Positions 44,589-55,700 of a stretch of 64,000 bases of DNA are shown here, piece after piece. The DNA comes from Methanothermobacter sp. (GTDB lineage: Archaea; Methanobacteriota; Methanobacteria; Methanobacteriales; Methanothermobacteraceae). The notes under the pieces are model-generated. The model did no database searches. It worked only from the letters and a program-made list of their open reading frames with translations, and was not told the origin of the DNA. Positions within the stretch are counted from its first letter, which is position 1, and each line of letters opens with the position of its first letter. The stretch covers positions 82,154 to 146,153 of the forward strand of contig NZ_JASFYG010000001.1 of assembly GCF_030055435.1 (NCBI RefSeq), in the 5' to 3' direction. The translations under genes and the position numbers were made by a program.

Positions 44589-44822
44589 TCATTTCACCTT
44601 AAGGGTACCCATCACTGGGAACCTTTCAAGGAGTTCCCTGCCATGGGGGGCTTTCTCCAGTTCATGGGTGAGATCCCTTCCTGCACTGTGGATTACCTGG
44701 TGGCGCCCATCCCTCCATAGGAAGCTCTCTGATACATCGTAAACCCTGCCGTCGCATGCAACGTATGCGGGACCTGAAATTCCATCAAATCTTCTGAGAT
44801 CCTCGGGTGTGAACTCCCTCAT
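44589..44822 (-). CDS. Cytochrome-b5-like domain protein
   Basis: A 77-residue single domain: MREFTPEDLRRFDGISGPAY, VACDGRVYDVSES, WRDGRHQVIHSAGRDLTHEL, KAPHGRELLERFPVMG. This is the prokaryotic cytochrome-b5-like heme/steroid-binding pattern, with histidines in GRHQ, IHSAG, LTHE and APHG that could ligate heme or another ligand. Because methanogens of this group make no cytochromes, heme binding is uncertain. ATG 44822 has GGTGGTGGA directly before it. The gene sits 9 bases before the rubredoxin-ThDP fusion and downstream of a ferritin-like gene, suggesting a redox or oxidative-stress cluster. Confidence 0.78.
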   Translation of the reverse strand: MREFTPEDLRRFDGISGPAYVACDGRVYDVSESFLWRDGRHQVIHSAGRDLTHELEKAPHGRELLERFPVMGTLKVK

Positions 44823-44908
44823 TCCACCACCAAAGCGCTTCACTTCTGATCCCCAGTTTCTTTATTAATATCCAGATGAACTCCCGTACCCCAGCACCCG
44901 GAGAGAAG

Positions 44909-45459
44909 TTATTCAAGGAATTTCCTCACAAAGGGTGAGGTTTCACCGCGCCTCATGAAGTGCCCTGATGGGCCCTCACCCAGGAACTCTGAGAACCAGG
45001 ACTCATGCTGTATCTCCTCATGGAGTATTGAGAGTGCAAGGTCATAGGTCCTGTGGTCCTTACCGGCAGTTATATTGCATATGTGGGTGTACTGCCTCAC
45101 AGCGCACCTCTCTGCGGCAACAAGGACCTCAAGTATCTTCATGGTGTCAGTGGTCTTCTCAGGGAGGTATGCGGGGGGCATCCTGAGATATCATGGAACT
45201 CCTTCATATCCTGTGGGAGTTCACCTCCAAGCTCGTATATCCTTGGGACAAGTGCCTCAAAGTGGTTCCGGTCCTCTATCCTTGCAGATTCCGCTATCTC
45301 CTTTATCCCCTCACCATCAAGGCCTATCAGGTTGGCCCTGAGTATCGTGTAGTAGTAGAAGTTTGTGAGTTCCGCAGCCGCGTTCTTCACAAGGAGTTCA
45401 ACAAGTTCATCCACATTTATACCTGAATTTTCAACCATTTCACGGGTAACCCTGGCCAT
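44909..45459 (-). pseudogene. DPS-like ferritin gene interrupted by one-base frameshift
   Basis: Two overlapping frames together make a full ferritin-like four-helix protein of about 183 residues. The first, from ATG 45459 (AGAGGTGAT upstream), has VKNAAAELTNFYYYTILRAN and ARIEDRNHFEALVPRIYEL (ligand Glu and ExxH). After GCPP it shifts frame at the C6 run near 45170-45176. The second frame continues AYLPEKTTDTMKILEVL, VAAERCAVRQYTHICNIT, then LALSILHEEIQHESWFSEFL with the second ExxH. Adding one C restores the whole protein. It is a DPS-like/ferritin iron and peroxide protein. The break may be a homopolymer sequencing error rather than real inactivation. Confidence 0.82.
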
Positions 45460-45542
45460 ACTATCACCTCTGAATATTATGTATAACATCCCTAATAAAA
45501 TATGATAGTGAATATTCTTTCAGACCAATTTCTGAAAAAATT

Positions 45543-46334
45543 TCAGGAAAGTGCCAGGTCAAGTATCATCATGAGAACAAAGCCTAAAAGGGCGGATACA
45601 GTTGCAAGGTCCGTGTTACTCCCGCTCTGGCACTCGGGGATGATGTCCTCTATCACCACGAATAGCATGGCACCAGCAGCAAAGCCCAGGGCGTAGGGCA
45701 TGACCCCTGAGAATGAGTAAACCAGAATAGCGCCTGCAAGGCCACCAAGGATTTCAACCAGGCCCGATACCTGGCCGTAGGTGAAACTCCTCCACCTGGA
45801 CAGGCCCTCACCCCTCAGTGGGAGGGAGACCGCGGCCCCCTCAGGCAGATTCTGTATGCCTATACCCAGGGCAAGGGTGATGGGGGCTGCAAGTGCACCT
45901 GTGGCTGCAGCGGCCCCGAAGGCAACACCAACCGCAAGGCCCTCAGGGATGTTGTGTATGGCAACGGCAAGGAGAAGGAGCCTGTTCCTCCTCCAGGTCG
46001 TGGGGAGCCCCTCTGCATCCTCAGGGTCGCATCCAGGGTGAAGGTGGGGTATGATCTTATCCACACCTGAAAGGAAGAGTCCACCTGCAAGGAACCCGAG
46101 GGCCGGGGGTAACCACTCTGCATATCCGTTGATGGCTGAAAGTTCAATTGCAGGAACCAGGAGAGACCAGAAACTTGCAGCGATCATTATACCCGCTGCA
46201 AAGCCAAGTGAGGAGTCAAGGAGTTTCCTCTCAGCCCTCACAGGGAGAAAGACCAGGGCAGCCCCTGCAAGTGTCATGAGCCAGGTGAAGACGGTTGCAA
46301 GGAATGCGTTGAGGATGGGGTCTGCGGGGTTCAT
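45543..46334 (-). CDS. ZIP-family divalent metal transporter
   Basis: A 263-residue protein with about eight membrane helices. Helices 4 and 5 carry the ZIP metal-site motifs AIHNIPEGLAVG and QNLPEGAAVS, and a His-containing loop (KIIPHLHPGCDPED) precedes them. ZIP proteins move Zn2+, Fe2+ or similar ions into the cytoplasm; ZupT-like bacterial members are the closest by eye. The substrate is not fixed. It is upstream of the ferritin-like gene on the same strand, so iron is an attractive but unproven cargo. Confidence 0.9.
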   Translation of the reverse strand: MNPADPILNAFLATVFTWLMTLAGAALVFLPVRAERKLLDSSLGFAAGIMIAASFWSLLVPAIELSAINGYAEWLPPALGFLAGGLFLSGVDKIIPHLHPGCDPEDAEGLPTTWRRNRLLLLAVAIHNIPEGLAVGVAFGAAAATGALAAPITLALGIGIQNLPEGAAVSLPLRGEGLSRWRSFTYGQVSGLVEILGGLAGAILVYSFSGVMPYALGFAAGAMLFVVIEDIIPECQSGSNTDLATVSALLGFVLMMILDLALS

Positions 46335-46439
46335 TGTAGATTGTATGTATGCTGTGACTTAATAATTCTTCACCAGAAAAATTCCATCAAACGGGGAAAA
46401 CATTAATATATTCACCACCCAATCTATGAAACAGTCACG

Positions 46440-49190
46440 ATGACAGGATCACTCTGCAGGAAAGGGGAGGCATGTACAGAGAACCAGAAGAGGGCCGTTA
46501 AGAAGACCGACGGGCCACTTGTAATTGTGGCAGGACCAGGTGCCGGGAAAACAAGGGTTCTTGTTGAGAGGACAGCTTACCTTGTTAAAAGAAAGGGGGT
46601 TAGCCCGGAGAATATACTTGTTATAACCTTCACAGAGAAGGCTGCAGATGAGCTGAAGTCAAGGCTCATAAACTGCGTTGGACTGGACGCCGAACTCATG
46701 CATATATCAACCATACACTCATTCTGCAGCACCATACTCAGGGAGCACCCCGAGGAACATGACCTTGGAGCGGGATTCGAGATCCTGGACGAGGAGTCAC
46801 AGCTCATGTTCCTAAGGTCAGTCTTCTACAGGATCGGGCTTAACAGTTTCATGAAGATGGGTGAGATTCATGAGGCAATAGAATTCTTCAACAGGTGCAC
46901 CGAGAACTACGTGGACCCCGATGAACTCATGGAGGCCCTCAAAAAACATTACCCTCATAAGAAGAGATACCATGGCATGGCAGCTTGCTACAGCCAATAC
47001 CTGAATGCCCTGAGGGAGGAGAAGAAGATAGACTTCCCTGGACTTGAAAAGGAGGTTTACATCCTCCTTAAATCAAACGAGGATGTCCTTGAATCTGTCA
47101 GAAATAAATACAGGTACATAATGATCGACGAGTACCAGGACACGAGCCCAATCCAGGAGAGGATATTCAGGACGATAGCAGGGCCCGAATCAAGCATATG
47201 CGTCGTTGGGGATGAGGACCAGAGCATCTACGGCTTCAGGGGCGCCACCCCCGAGAACTTCATAAGGTTCAGGGACAAATACAATGCAGAGGTGGTTTTC
47301 CTTGAGGACAACTTCAGGTCAAGGGCTGGGATAGTTCTCACAGCCGACAGGTTCATGAGGGGGGAGAGACACTACCGGAAAACCATAAAGCCTGTGAGGG
47401 ATGGCGGAACAGACGTTGTGATACTCAGGAGCCGTGATGTTAACTCCGAGGCCAGGAACATAGTAGCCCTCATAAAGAAACTCAAAGCCACAGGCAAAAT
47501 CCCTGACTACGGATACGTTGCACTTCTATTCAGGAGTGTGCGCTACCATGCAGACAAGGTACTCAGGGAGCTCAGGAGGGAGGGGATCCCCTACATAGTC
47601 CGCGGTGACGGATCATTCCTCAAGAGATACGAGATAAGGAGCATGCTCTACTTCCTGGCCTACGTGGACCCCCCCAATTACGATGGTAAATTCAGTGGAA
47701 GGTGGGGTGGCTGGTGGAACATCTCCATGTTCCGCGGTGAATTCCTGGATCTAAGTAGGGAAACACTGGAGGCCCTTGAATCCCTTGAGAGGGATGTGAA
47801 ACTCTCGGATTTCAACTCCCTCCAGGAACTGGAGGATGCTGGTATCCGGGGTGAAGATGCAGAGAAGATACTCGGCCTCAACAGGATCAGGGAGGAACTT
47901 GAAAAGGGCTCACTTACGGTGCTCCAGACCTTCTACAGGATACTGGAGGTGACAGGTTACCTCAGAAGACTCCTCCTTGATGGTAGTGACAAGAGCAGGG
48001 CAAGGATATTCAACCTTGCAAAGCTCAGTTCACTCATAGACAAGTATGAAACCATAAAACCAGGTGCCAGGATACAGGACATCCTCTGGTACCTCTACCT
48101 CCTCCCCCATCATCTCCACCATGACGAGGCCGTCCTGGAGGACCCGGCCTCAGTGAAGGTGATGACAGTCCACCAGGCAAAGGGTCTTGAGTTTCCTGTT
48201 GTGTTCATCTGCTCTGTAATAAATGGAAGGTTCCCGGGCAGAAAAAGGAAGAGGAAGGAACTGGTGCCCATCCCCCGGGAACTGCTCCTATCATCTGGAG
48301 AACAGGAGGATGAAGACCGACGGCTCTTCTATGTTGCAATGACAAGGGCCCAGGATGCACTTATCATCTCCACCGCACCCAGAATCAACACGAGGAAGGT
48401 GGGGATCTCACCATACATCACCGAGTTAAGGGAGAAGTGCGGTATATACGAGTGTGAGTGCACATCCATCGAGGGGTGCCTTGAGAGGGAGTGGTCAGAG
48501 GAGCCCCTACGGATCAACTTCTCGGCCCTCTTCACCTACGAGGAGTGCCCCTTCAGGTACATGATGATCTACCATTACGGCTTCGTCTACCCGGAAACCT
48601 TCATGCAGCGCTACGGTATCATACTACACAGGTGCCTCGAAGAGTTACACCTTGGAATGAAGAATTCAGAGAATATAAACGGGGCATTCATAAGGGAAAT
48701 CGTTGAAAGGTGCTGGATACCCATGGGGAGAGACGATGAGTTGAAAAAGAGGCGCCTTGAAAGGGAACTCCTCAACTACTACCATGACAGCAGGGACCAT
48801 ATAGAGGAGGTTGTCTCGGTGGAGGAGCCCTTCTCCATACCCGACGATGATATAATAATAGAGGGTCGGACCGACCTCATCATCAGGAACTCTGAGGGTG
48901 AACTGGAGCTTGTGGACTTCAAGGCCCGGGAACATGGGGGGATTGAGAGGATGGGACTCGAATACCAGCTCAGAACCTACGAGTATGCACTGAGGGAGAG
49001 ATACAATTTTGACAGGCTCTCTGCATACGCCATCAGGGACTCCATGAGGATATCATTTGACTCCGACCCCCAGTTCACTGTAAGGGAGAGGATAGAGGAG
49101 ACAGTTGAGAAAATAAGGAGTGAGTGCTTCGAGCCCCGCAGGAATCAGTTCTGCTCAAGGTGCGTGTTCAGGAACTTCTGTGGGGTATAA
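46440..49190 (+). CDS. UvrD/Rep-type helicase with RecB-like Fe-S nuclease, second paralogue
   Basis: A 916-residue paralogue of the gene at 3623-6379, with the same domain order and nearly the same length. Motifs: Walker A GPGAGKTR (about 33-40), TFTEKAADEL, STIHSFC, IDEYQDTSPIQ, GDEDQSIYGFRGATPENF, MTVHQAKGLEFPVV, RRLFYVAMTRAQD. The nuclease has EECPFRYMMIYHYGF (about 702), EGRTDLI, LELVDFKA and C-terminal CSRCVFRNFC for the Fe-S cluster. No ribosome site precedes ATG 46440; TTAATATAT at 46404-46412 is about 28-36 bases upstream, suggesting a leaderless transcript. The protein-level difference from the first copy is large, so the duplication is old. Confidence 0.93.
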   Translation: MTGSLCRKGEACTENQKRAVKKTDGPLVIVAGPGAGKTRVLVERTAYLVKRKGVSPENILVITFTEKAADELKSRLINCVGLDAELMHISTIHSFCSTILREHPEEHDLGAGFEILDEESQLMFLRSVFYRIGLNSFMKMGEIHEAIEFFNRCTENYVDPDELMEALKKHYPHKKRYHGMAACYSQYLNALREEKKIDFPGLEKEVYILLKSNEDVLESVRNKYRYIMIDEYQDTSPIQERIFRTIAGPESSICVVGDEDQSIYGFRGATPENFIRFRDKYNAEVVFLEDNFRSRAGIVLTADRFMRGERHYRKTIKPVRDGGTDVVILRSRDVNSEARNIVALIKKLKATGKIPDYGYVALLFRSVRYHADKVLRELRREGIPYIVRGDGSFLKRYEIRSMLYFLAYVDPPNYDGKFSGRWGGWWNISMFRGEFLDLSRETLEALESLERDVKLSDFNSLQELEDAGIRGEDAEKILGLNRIREELEKGSLTVLQTFYRILEVTGYLRRLLLDGSDKSRARIFNLAKLSSLIDKYETIKPGARIQDILWYLYLLPHHLHHDEAVLEDPASVKVMTVHQAKGLEFPVVFICSVINGRFPGRKRKRKELVPIPRELLLSSGEQEDEDRRLFYVAMTRAQDALIISTAPRINTRKVGISPYITELREKCGIYECECTSIEGCLEREWSEEPLRINFSALFTYEECPFRYMMIYHYGFVYPETFMQRYGIILHRCLEELHLGMKNSENINGAFIREIVERCWIPMGRDDELKKRRLERELLNYYHDSRDHIEEVVSVEEPFSIPDDDIIIEGRTDLIIRNSEGELELVDFKAREHGGIERMGLEYQLRTYEYALRERYNFDRLSAYAIRDSMRISFDSDPQFTVRERIEETVEKIRSECFEPRRNQFCSRCVFRNFCGV

Positions 49191-49231
49191 CCTGATGGAA
49201 TTTACGCATTTGGGTGATTGAGGTGTTTCTT

Positions 49232-49648
49232 ATGGATTTCACACATTTCTATGATGTTTTACGGGAGAACATTAACAGTTACCGTGGAGAATATGAGAGG
49301 ATAGTGGACTACGCACCGGATCTCTTCCGGCTGCTGGCTGAAGTGCTTAGGACTGATGAGGTGCTGAGTGAGGAGAGGCTGAGGATATCCGCCGCCATGG
49401 GCTACCTGGTGGCCCCCTACGATGTGATACCCGAGGAGATCTATGGTCCACATGGATACATTGACGACGTTTACATCTGCGCTGTGGTTGTTGATGAGCT
49501 TGCATCCCGCCACGGATACGCCTTTCTGGAGGAGCACTGGGCTGGTGATGAAGAACTTGAATCAGTTATTGAAGAGTGCCTGGAGAGGGCCTCGGAGATA
49601 CTGGGAGAAAAAAGAGGGGAAATACTCTCATATGCCGGTTTCAGGTGA
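49232..49648 (+). CDS. DUF1232 (YkvA-like) protein
   Basis: A 138-residue protein. The core RISAAMGYLVAPYDVIPEEI with GYIDDVYICAVVVDEL is the DUF1232 pattern: a short, largely hydrophobic hairpin with conserved P-x-D-x-IP. The surrounding parts are helical and acidic. The function of the family is not established; it is probably membrane-associated. ATG 49232 is preferred because GAGGTG lies 6-8 bases upstream; the in-frame GTG 49214 lacks such a site. A T-rich run after the stop (49700-49720) could be a terminator. Confidence 0.75.
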   Translation: MDFTHFYDVLRENINSYRGEYERIVDYAPDLFRLLAEVLRTDEVLSEERLRISAAMGYLVAPYDVIPEEIYGPHGYIDDVYICAVVVDELASRHGYAFLEEHWAGDEELESVIEECLERASEILGEKRGEILSYAGFR

Positions 49649-49798
49649 AAGGTCTACCTTTTATCAAGATATTACTTTAATATGAAAAACCATTGTTTTA
49701 AGAACTTTTATTTTTTTAAATCTTAAATTAAAAAATTTTAAATACAGCGAGAGAGAATAAAATAATATTTATACTAAAGGGGTTCTGGGGGGTAAATC

Positions 49799-52700
49799 TT
49801 GAATGATATTACTGATGGATTCTCCTCTTTAAGAAAAGGTGCATACACTGGAATTGCTCTTTTTATACTTCTACTGAGTATTCTGGCAATTACATGTCCT
49901 GTTTCTGCTGCTGAACTCAACGAGTCGGCGATACCACCACCTGGCATTGACCCATACGGGACAGTGAAGTCCTGGAATGGGGATCCGATAGAAAATGCAA
50001 CTGTAAGGGCCCTGCAGGATTGTGTGACGGTTGCTGAGAACACCACCAGTTCATCAGGGGCCTACAACCTTATCTTACCCCCGGGCACCTATGAAGTTGT
50101 GGCATCAGCCGAAAATTACACCCCATCATCACTTATCCTTGACGTGAATGAACCCCTCGAGGTCAACTTTGAACTTGCATACCCCAACTCCTTCTACGGT
50201 ACCGTCTATGACACCACCGGCGCGCCACTGGAGAACGTCATCGTTGAGGTCCGTGACCAGCTGGACGTCACCATAGCAGAGAACTACACCGATTCCGCTG
50301 GCAGATATATGGTAAATTATGGAAGATACTTTGATGAACACCCCGGCGTCATACAGGCCTACCTTGCCCTCGTGGCTTTCCGCGGCGACCTCTTCACAGA
50401 GAGGTACAACATCCTCATGGACCCTGGTGAATCATCACGCTTTGATCTTGAAATGGAGTACCGCACCTCCCTCCGGGGCACTGTGAGGGGCCAGGAGACC
50501 CTGCCATCAGATATCCCTGTAAACGTCCTTCTTGAGGGCGAGAACCGCACAGAGTACACCGACCCCTATGGGAAGTTCTACTTTGAGTTCAGAGAGGATG
50601 AGGTCCCCCTCGTGAGGGGGGTAATGGTGGATGCCTACGGTTACCATCCCTGGAGCAGTGACCTTACCCTCCAGCCAGGTGACGACATAACACTTGATAT
50701 AATCCTAGATGAGAGGGCGCTCCTCACGGTTAACGTCACCAATTCAAGTGGGGAGCCTGTTGAAGATGCTGTTATCTCATTCGCTGGAATGGAGGGATAC
50801 ACCGGTGAGGATGGCTCAGTTAAACTGGCCGTCGAGACTGGAGAACTCACCCTTAATGTTTCACATCCACTCTACGCCCCTGAAACCAGGGCAATTCAGG
50901 TTGATGATGGTAAAAACACCCTCAGCATCCAACTTATAAGATTCGGGCTTCCGGTTGAGGTTAGGGGAACCGTGGTTGATAGGGGAACACCCATTGATGG
51001 TGCCGAGGTTGTCCTCGAATCAGGCTCATTCCGGTTAAGCAGGTACACCAGTTCCAGTGGGGAGTACGCCTTCAGCACAGATGACCACCCCATCCTCACA
51101 TCAGGTGTGCCCGTGACACTCACTGTGCAGATGTGGATGTATAAACCCTACGCTGAGACCTTCACAGTCCCTGAAACAGGGGATTACAGGGAAATTGAAC
51201 TTGAACATGAAACCACACTGGGGGGTTATGTGAGTGACCCCGACGATAACATCGTATACGCGGATGTTACCCTCAGCTACACCCAGAATGGTGAACCTGT
51301 TGAGCTGAACGCGGGCCTTGATGAGGGAGGCCATTACCTCTTCTATGGTGTTGGACCCTCAGATACAGGGACATATGACATCCACGCTTATCACCCACTC
51401 TACAGGCCCTACCATGCAGTCATAGCCCTGAACATGTCCTCTGAAAACGTGCATAACATCGTTATGGGCTACTATGACGGTTCAGCCTCCTTCACAGTAC
51501 TGAACTGGGATGGGGAGCCACTGAGTGGAGTGGGGATCCAGCTTGATGGACCCGCCCACCTCTACAGGGTCACAGGGGCGGATGGTGTTGCACTCTTCAA
51601 CCACATCCCCGATGGCCTCTGGACCTACACGGTGGGGCCCTACGGCTATGTACCGGTCACCGGTAATTTCACAATCACTGATGGTGGCAGTGAGTTAGTG
51701 ACGGTGAGGCTCATAAGGAAGGGACTTCCTGTGACACTGCAGGGTCATGTCTATGACTCAACGGGTGCACCGCTACGGGGTGTCAGGCTGTACTTCTGGC
51801 CTGAAACACATCCAGGATACACATCCATATGGAGCGAGACGAATTCAGATGGGTTATACGTCTTCACAACCCAGAATTACCCTGAACTGGTATCAGGCCT
51901 CTCAGGTCACCTCAAAACCTACCTGTCACACTACCGTGACGCAGACATCTACATGTTAATCGGGGAGGGTGTCACAACCCGTGACATACAGCTGGACCTC
52001 TGGCCCTCAAACATAACTGTTAATGTTACTGACATTAACGGCAACCCTGTGGTGGGTGAAACCGTCTACCTCTTTGGCCCGGACACATTCAGTGGCACCA
52101 CAGGTGCTGATGGTCTTGCTGTATTTGAACACTGCCCTGCCTCAGAGTACTGGGACATCTCCCTCTACCCTTATAACTACTATTACTGGGACGGCTACTG
52201 GTACACCCTCACAGAGGACAGGAACCTGACTGTCAATGTCACACTGGTGCCAAGGACGGTGCCCTGTGAGATAAAAGGTACTGTGGTTGATGATGTGGGG
52301 GTTCCAGTATTCAATGTTAAGGTGGACCTCCTCTACATAAATGCAGACCAGCCTGTTGAATGGAATTCAGTAAGAACAGATTCATCAGGTAGATTCACAT
52401 GTAACCTCTATGGAACAACAGCCAACCTTATGAGGCTCGTATTCTCAAAGGATGGTTACAGGAACCTCACAGTTGATATACTGCCCGGGGAGTTACCTGT
52501 GAACAGGGTGTTCACGCTTCAGCTTGATGTTGAGGAAACAGGCAGGGTGCAGGGTTACATAAGGAACTTCCCTGGTGAGCCTCTTTCAGGGATAACCGTC
52601 ACAGCCTCAAGGGTGGGTTACCCCAGCATCTCAAACACTACAGATTCCAGTGGCTTCTACAGCTTCGACCTTCCAGCAGGGAACTACATCTTCACAGCCT

Positions 52701-55700
52701 CCAGCCCCACCCACATCCCTGTGAGCAAGGCCACCACTATTGCGCCCAACCTAATAATCCCTGTGGACTTTGAACTGCACCTTAAAAACTCCGTTTATGG
52801 TCGGGTGCTCCATGCGAACTTTGAAAGGGACCCCTCACCTCTGGAGGGGGCGCTTGTGGAACTTTTAATGGATGGTACATCAGTTGCATCCACCATCACA
52901 GACTCTGAGGGAAGATATGAGATAGCCATCCCAATATCAGGATCATATAACCTTACAGCAGCACTATACCCCTATGAGCCTGCATCAGAAGCAGTTGATC
53001 TCCAGGAAACATCAGCCCTATTCAGGGAGATCATACTGTATCCTGGTCCATACTCAGGCATCCATGGTACAGTAACAGACGCTGTAACAGGTCTCCCGCT
53101 GGGTGGTGTCACAGTGACCTTCAGAAGATACAGAGGCGAATTTGTTGACCTTGAACTTGTGGCACTCACCGGTACAGATGGATCATACAGCTTCCAGTCA
53201 CTCCAACCCTGGATACCCTACACCCTGGACTTTGAAAAACCAGGCTACGTACCTGTAAGGGACCTCTGGTTATTCCCTGAAGTTGGTGAGGATTTTGAAC
53301 ACAACCAGCCACTTCAGCCATTCCTCTCAACTATGATTGAGGGCCAGATACTCTGCTGGGCCGGGCCCCTCCAGGGTGAGGTGGTCCTGGATGGTGCCAT
53401 CAGTATGATTACAGGCCCCGATGGCAGATTCGAGTTCACTGATATCATACCAGGCTACCACATACTCACAGCATATGTCACTGATAGGGCAGAGTCCGTC
53501 TACTTCCTCCTTGGAAACGGGGAGCACCTCCACCAGGATATTGTCTTCAGGACCTTCGTAATGGACAGGTCCCCCTCACCAGGGGAGGTCCTCAGGGAAC
53601 TCCAGAGTGTGGGTGTGAGGCTCTTCGGTGGAAGGGATGGTGCTGCGGCCACACTGAACCTCTACCCTGGAACAGCCGCCACAGGGACACCAATCCCTGG
53701 AATACTCTCATGGACAGGGGACTGGCTCATATTCACGCCCTCCTCAATGCCCCCCAGGGGCCCATGCACAGCCAGGGCTGAGGTGCCAGGTGAGGTAACA
53801 GCGACCTGGACATTCCAGTACCTGCCACCGACAGGTAACCCGCCAGTTATCACATCTATTAGCCCCCAGGATGGGTCATTCTTCAGGAAGCCCACAGAGA
53901 TACCGGTAACGGTGTCTGTGAGGAATGACCCTGGAAATGGACTCTCATTTGTTGATTCAAAGATCCTCCTTGATAATCTGCCAGTTGCAACCATGATAAC
54001 AGGTAACAGCCTCACAGGAAGCTGGGCAATGACAGCGACACTATCAGGCATCTCAGCTGGATGGCACAAACTCACCGCCATCGCAATTGATCCCCAGGGC
54101 CTCGGCACATCAGTGGACTGGAGGATCTTCGTGTCCTATGCTTCAGGCCCCACCATAAGCAACCTCAGGGTGACGCCCGCATTTGTACCTGGAAGGGAAA
54201 GCATGCATATAACCGCAGATATAAGTGAACCTGTAAGGTCGGTTTCCCTTCTCTTTGAGATACCATCCAACAGTGTTGAACTTGGAGGATTTGAGGATAG
54301 AATAGATGGATACTGGAGCGGATGGTTGAGGGACTGGCAGAGGACGTTCATGGCACCCGATGGGGAGATACACTTCACCATCATGGCTGTGGGGATGGAT
54401 GGGGCATTCTCAAACACACTGGGTGGTTCAACAATCGTCGACACCACGGGACCTGAAATCATATTAACAGATCCTGATGTGATCAAATCAAGAAATACCC
54501 CTATCGGAGGCATACTTAAGGACCTTACCGGAATTTTCAGTTTCAATGCAACATCAAAAACCTGCAATGTGACATCAAGCTTTACGGCAACCACATTCAC
54601 GGTGAACATCTCAGCCCCCTCTGACGGCTACCATGAGATAGTGATGAATGCCACCGACATCCTTGGAAACTTCCGGAGTGTGGTCTACAGGATTCTCATT
54701 GACACATCAAAGCCTCTTGTCCAGTTCACAGCTCCAAGGGAGAATAGCACCGTGAGACCGGGCACCTTACTGAGCTTCAGGGTATCAGATACTGGACCAT
54801 CAGGTCTCTGGAGGGGCAAACTAATGGTTTATTATAACAGAATGTATGACAGAATGCCTGATCCTGTCCCTCAGGACCTGAGGGTACTACTTGACGGTAC
54901 TGATATAACAGGTAGGCTTCAGTATGGAGGGAGAACATATTCTGATCCTTTAATCTCAGGCATATATGGCTACAATTATAACTATACAGCATCACTTGAA
55001 TCCATTGAGGTAAAATACAATCCCAGGTTATATGGCTTCCTCAGCGATGGCCAGCACACACTCCAGGTTACAGTAAGGGACAGGGCAGGTAACGAGGAGA
55101 CATCTGAACTGCGCTTCTCAAGCTTCACCGGAAACCCTGAAATCATAGAAAAGAGTATTGATATGGTCTCAGAGGAAAATGAAACCCTGATTATGATATT
55201 TGATGTGCAGGAGAACTCAGATGGTGGATTCAATAAATTCATGCTTAAGGTGGATGGCTCCACGGTAGCATCGCAGCCCATCATAACCCCTGGCACTCTT
55301 CCCTACATGTGTACTGTGAGATATGAGGTTACAGGAAACTTTACAGAGGGCCCGCACACGGTGAGCCTTACAGTTACCGATGGCAGGGGATTCTCAGGGA
55401 CACTGGACACAGGATTCTATCACCTTGAAAGGACACCTGTAAGCCTACAGAACTTCAATGAGAGGTACATGTACATCCCTGACATCGGGGTGTACTCAGG
55501 AAACCACACCCATTACCTGAAAACCAACAGTTCATACTACTTCAAACCTGGCAGCAGCGCCCTTCACGGTTACTGTGCAATGGATGGACCCAGCAACAAT
55601 CTCCTCAGGAGATACTCAGAAAGATCGGATAACATCATACTCCCAATGGGTGGGCAGCTTGCCTTCACCATAGCAGAGACCCCATATATTAATGTGGCTG

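Noticed and set aside
46334-46440. Longer start for the second UvrD-like gene at the ATG near 46425
   Set aside because: That ATG is out of frame and stops after five codons.
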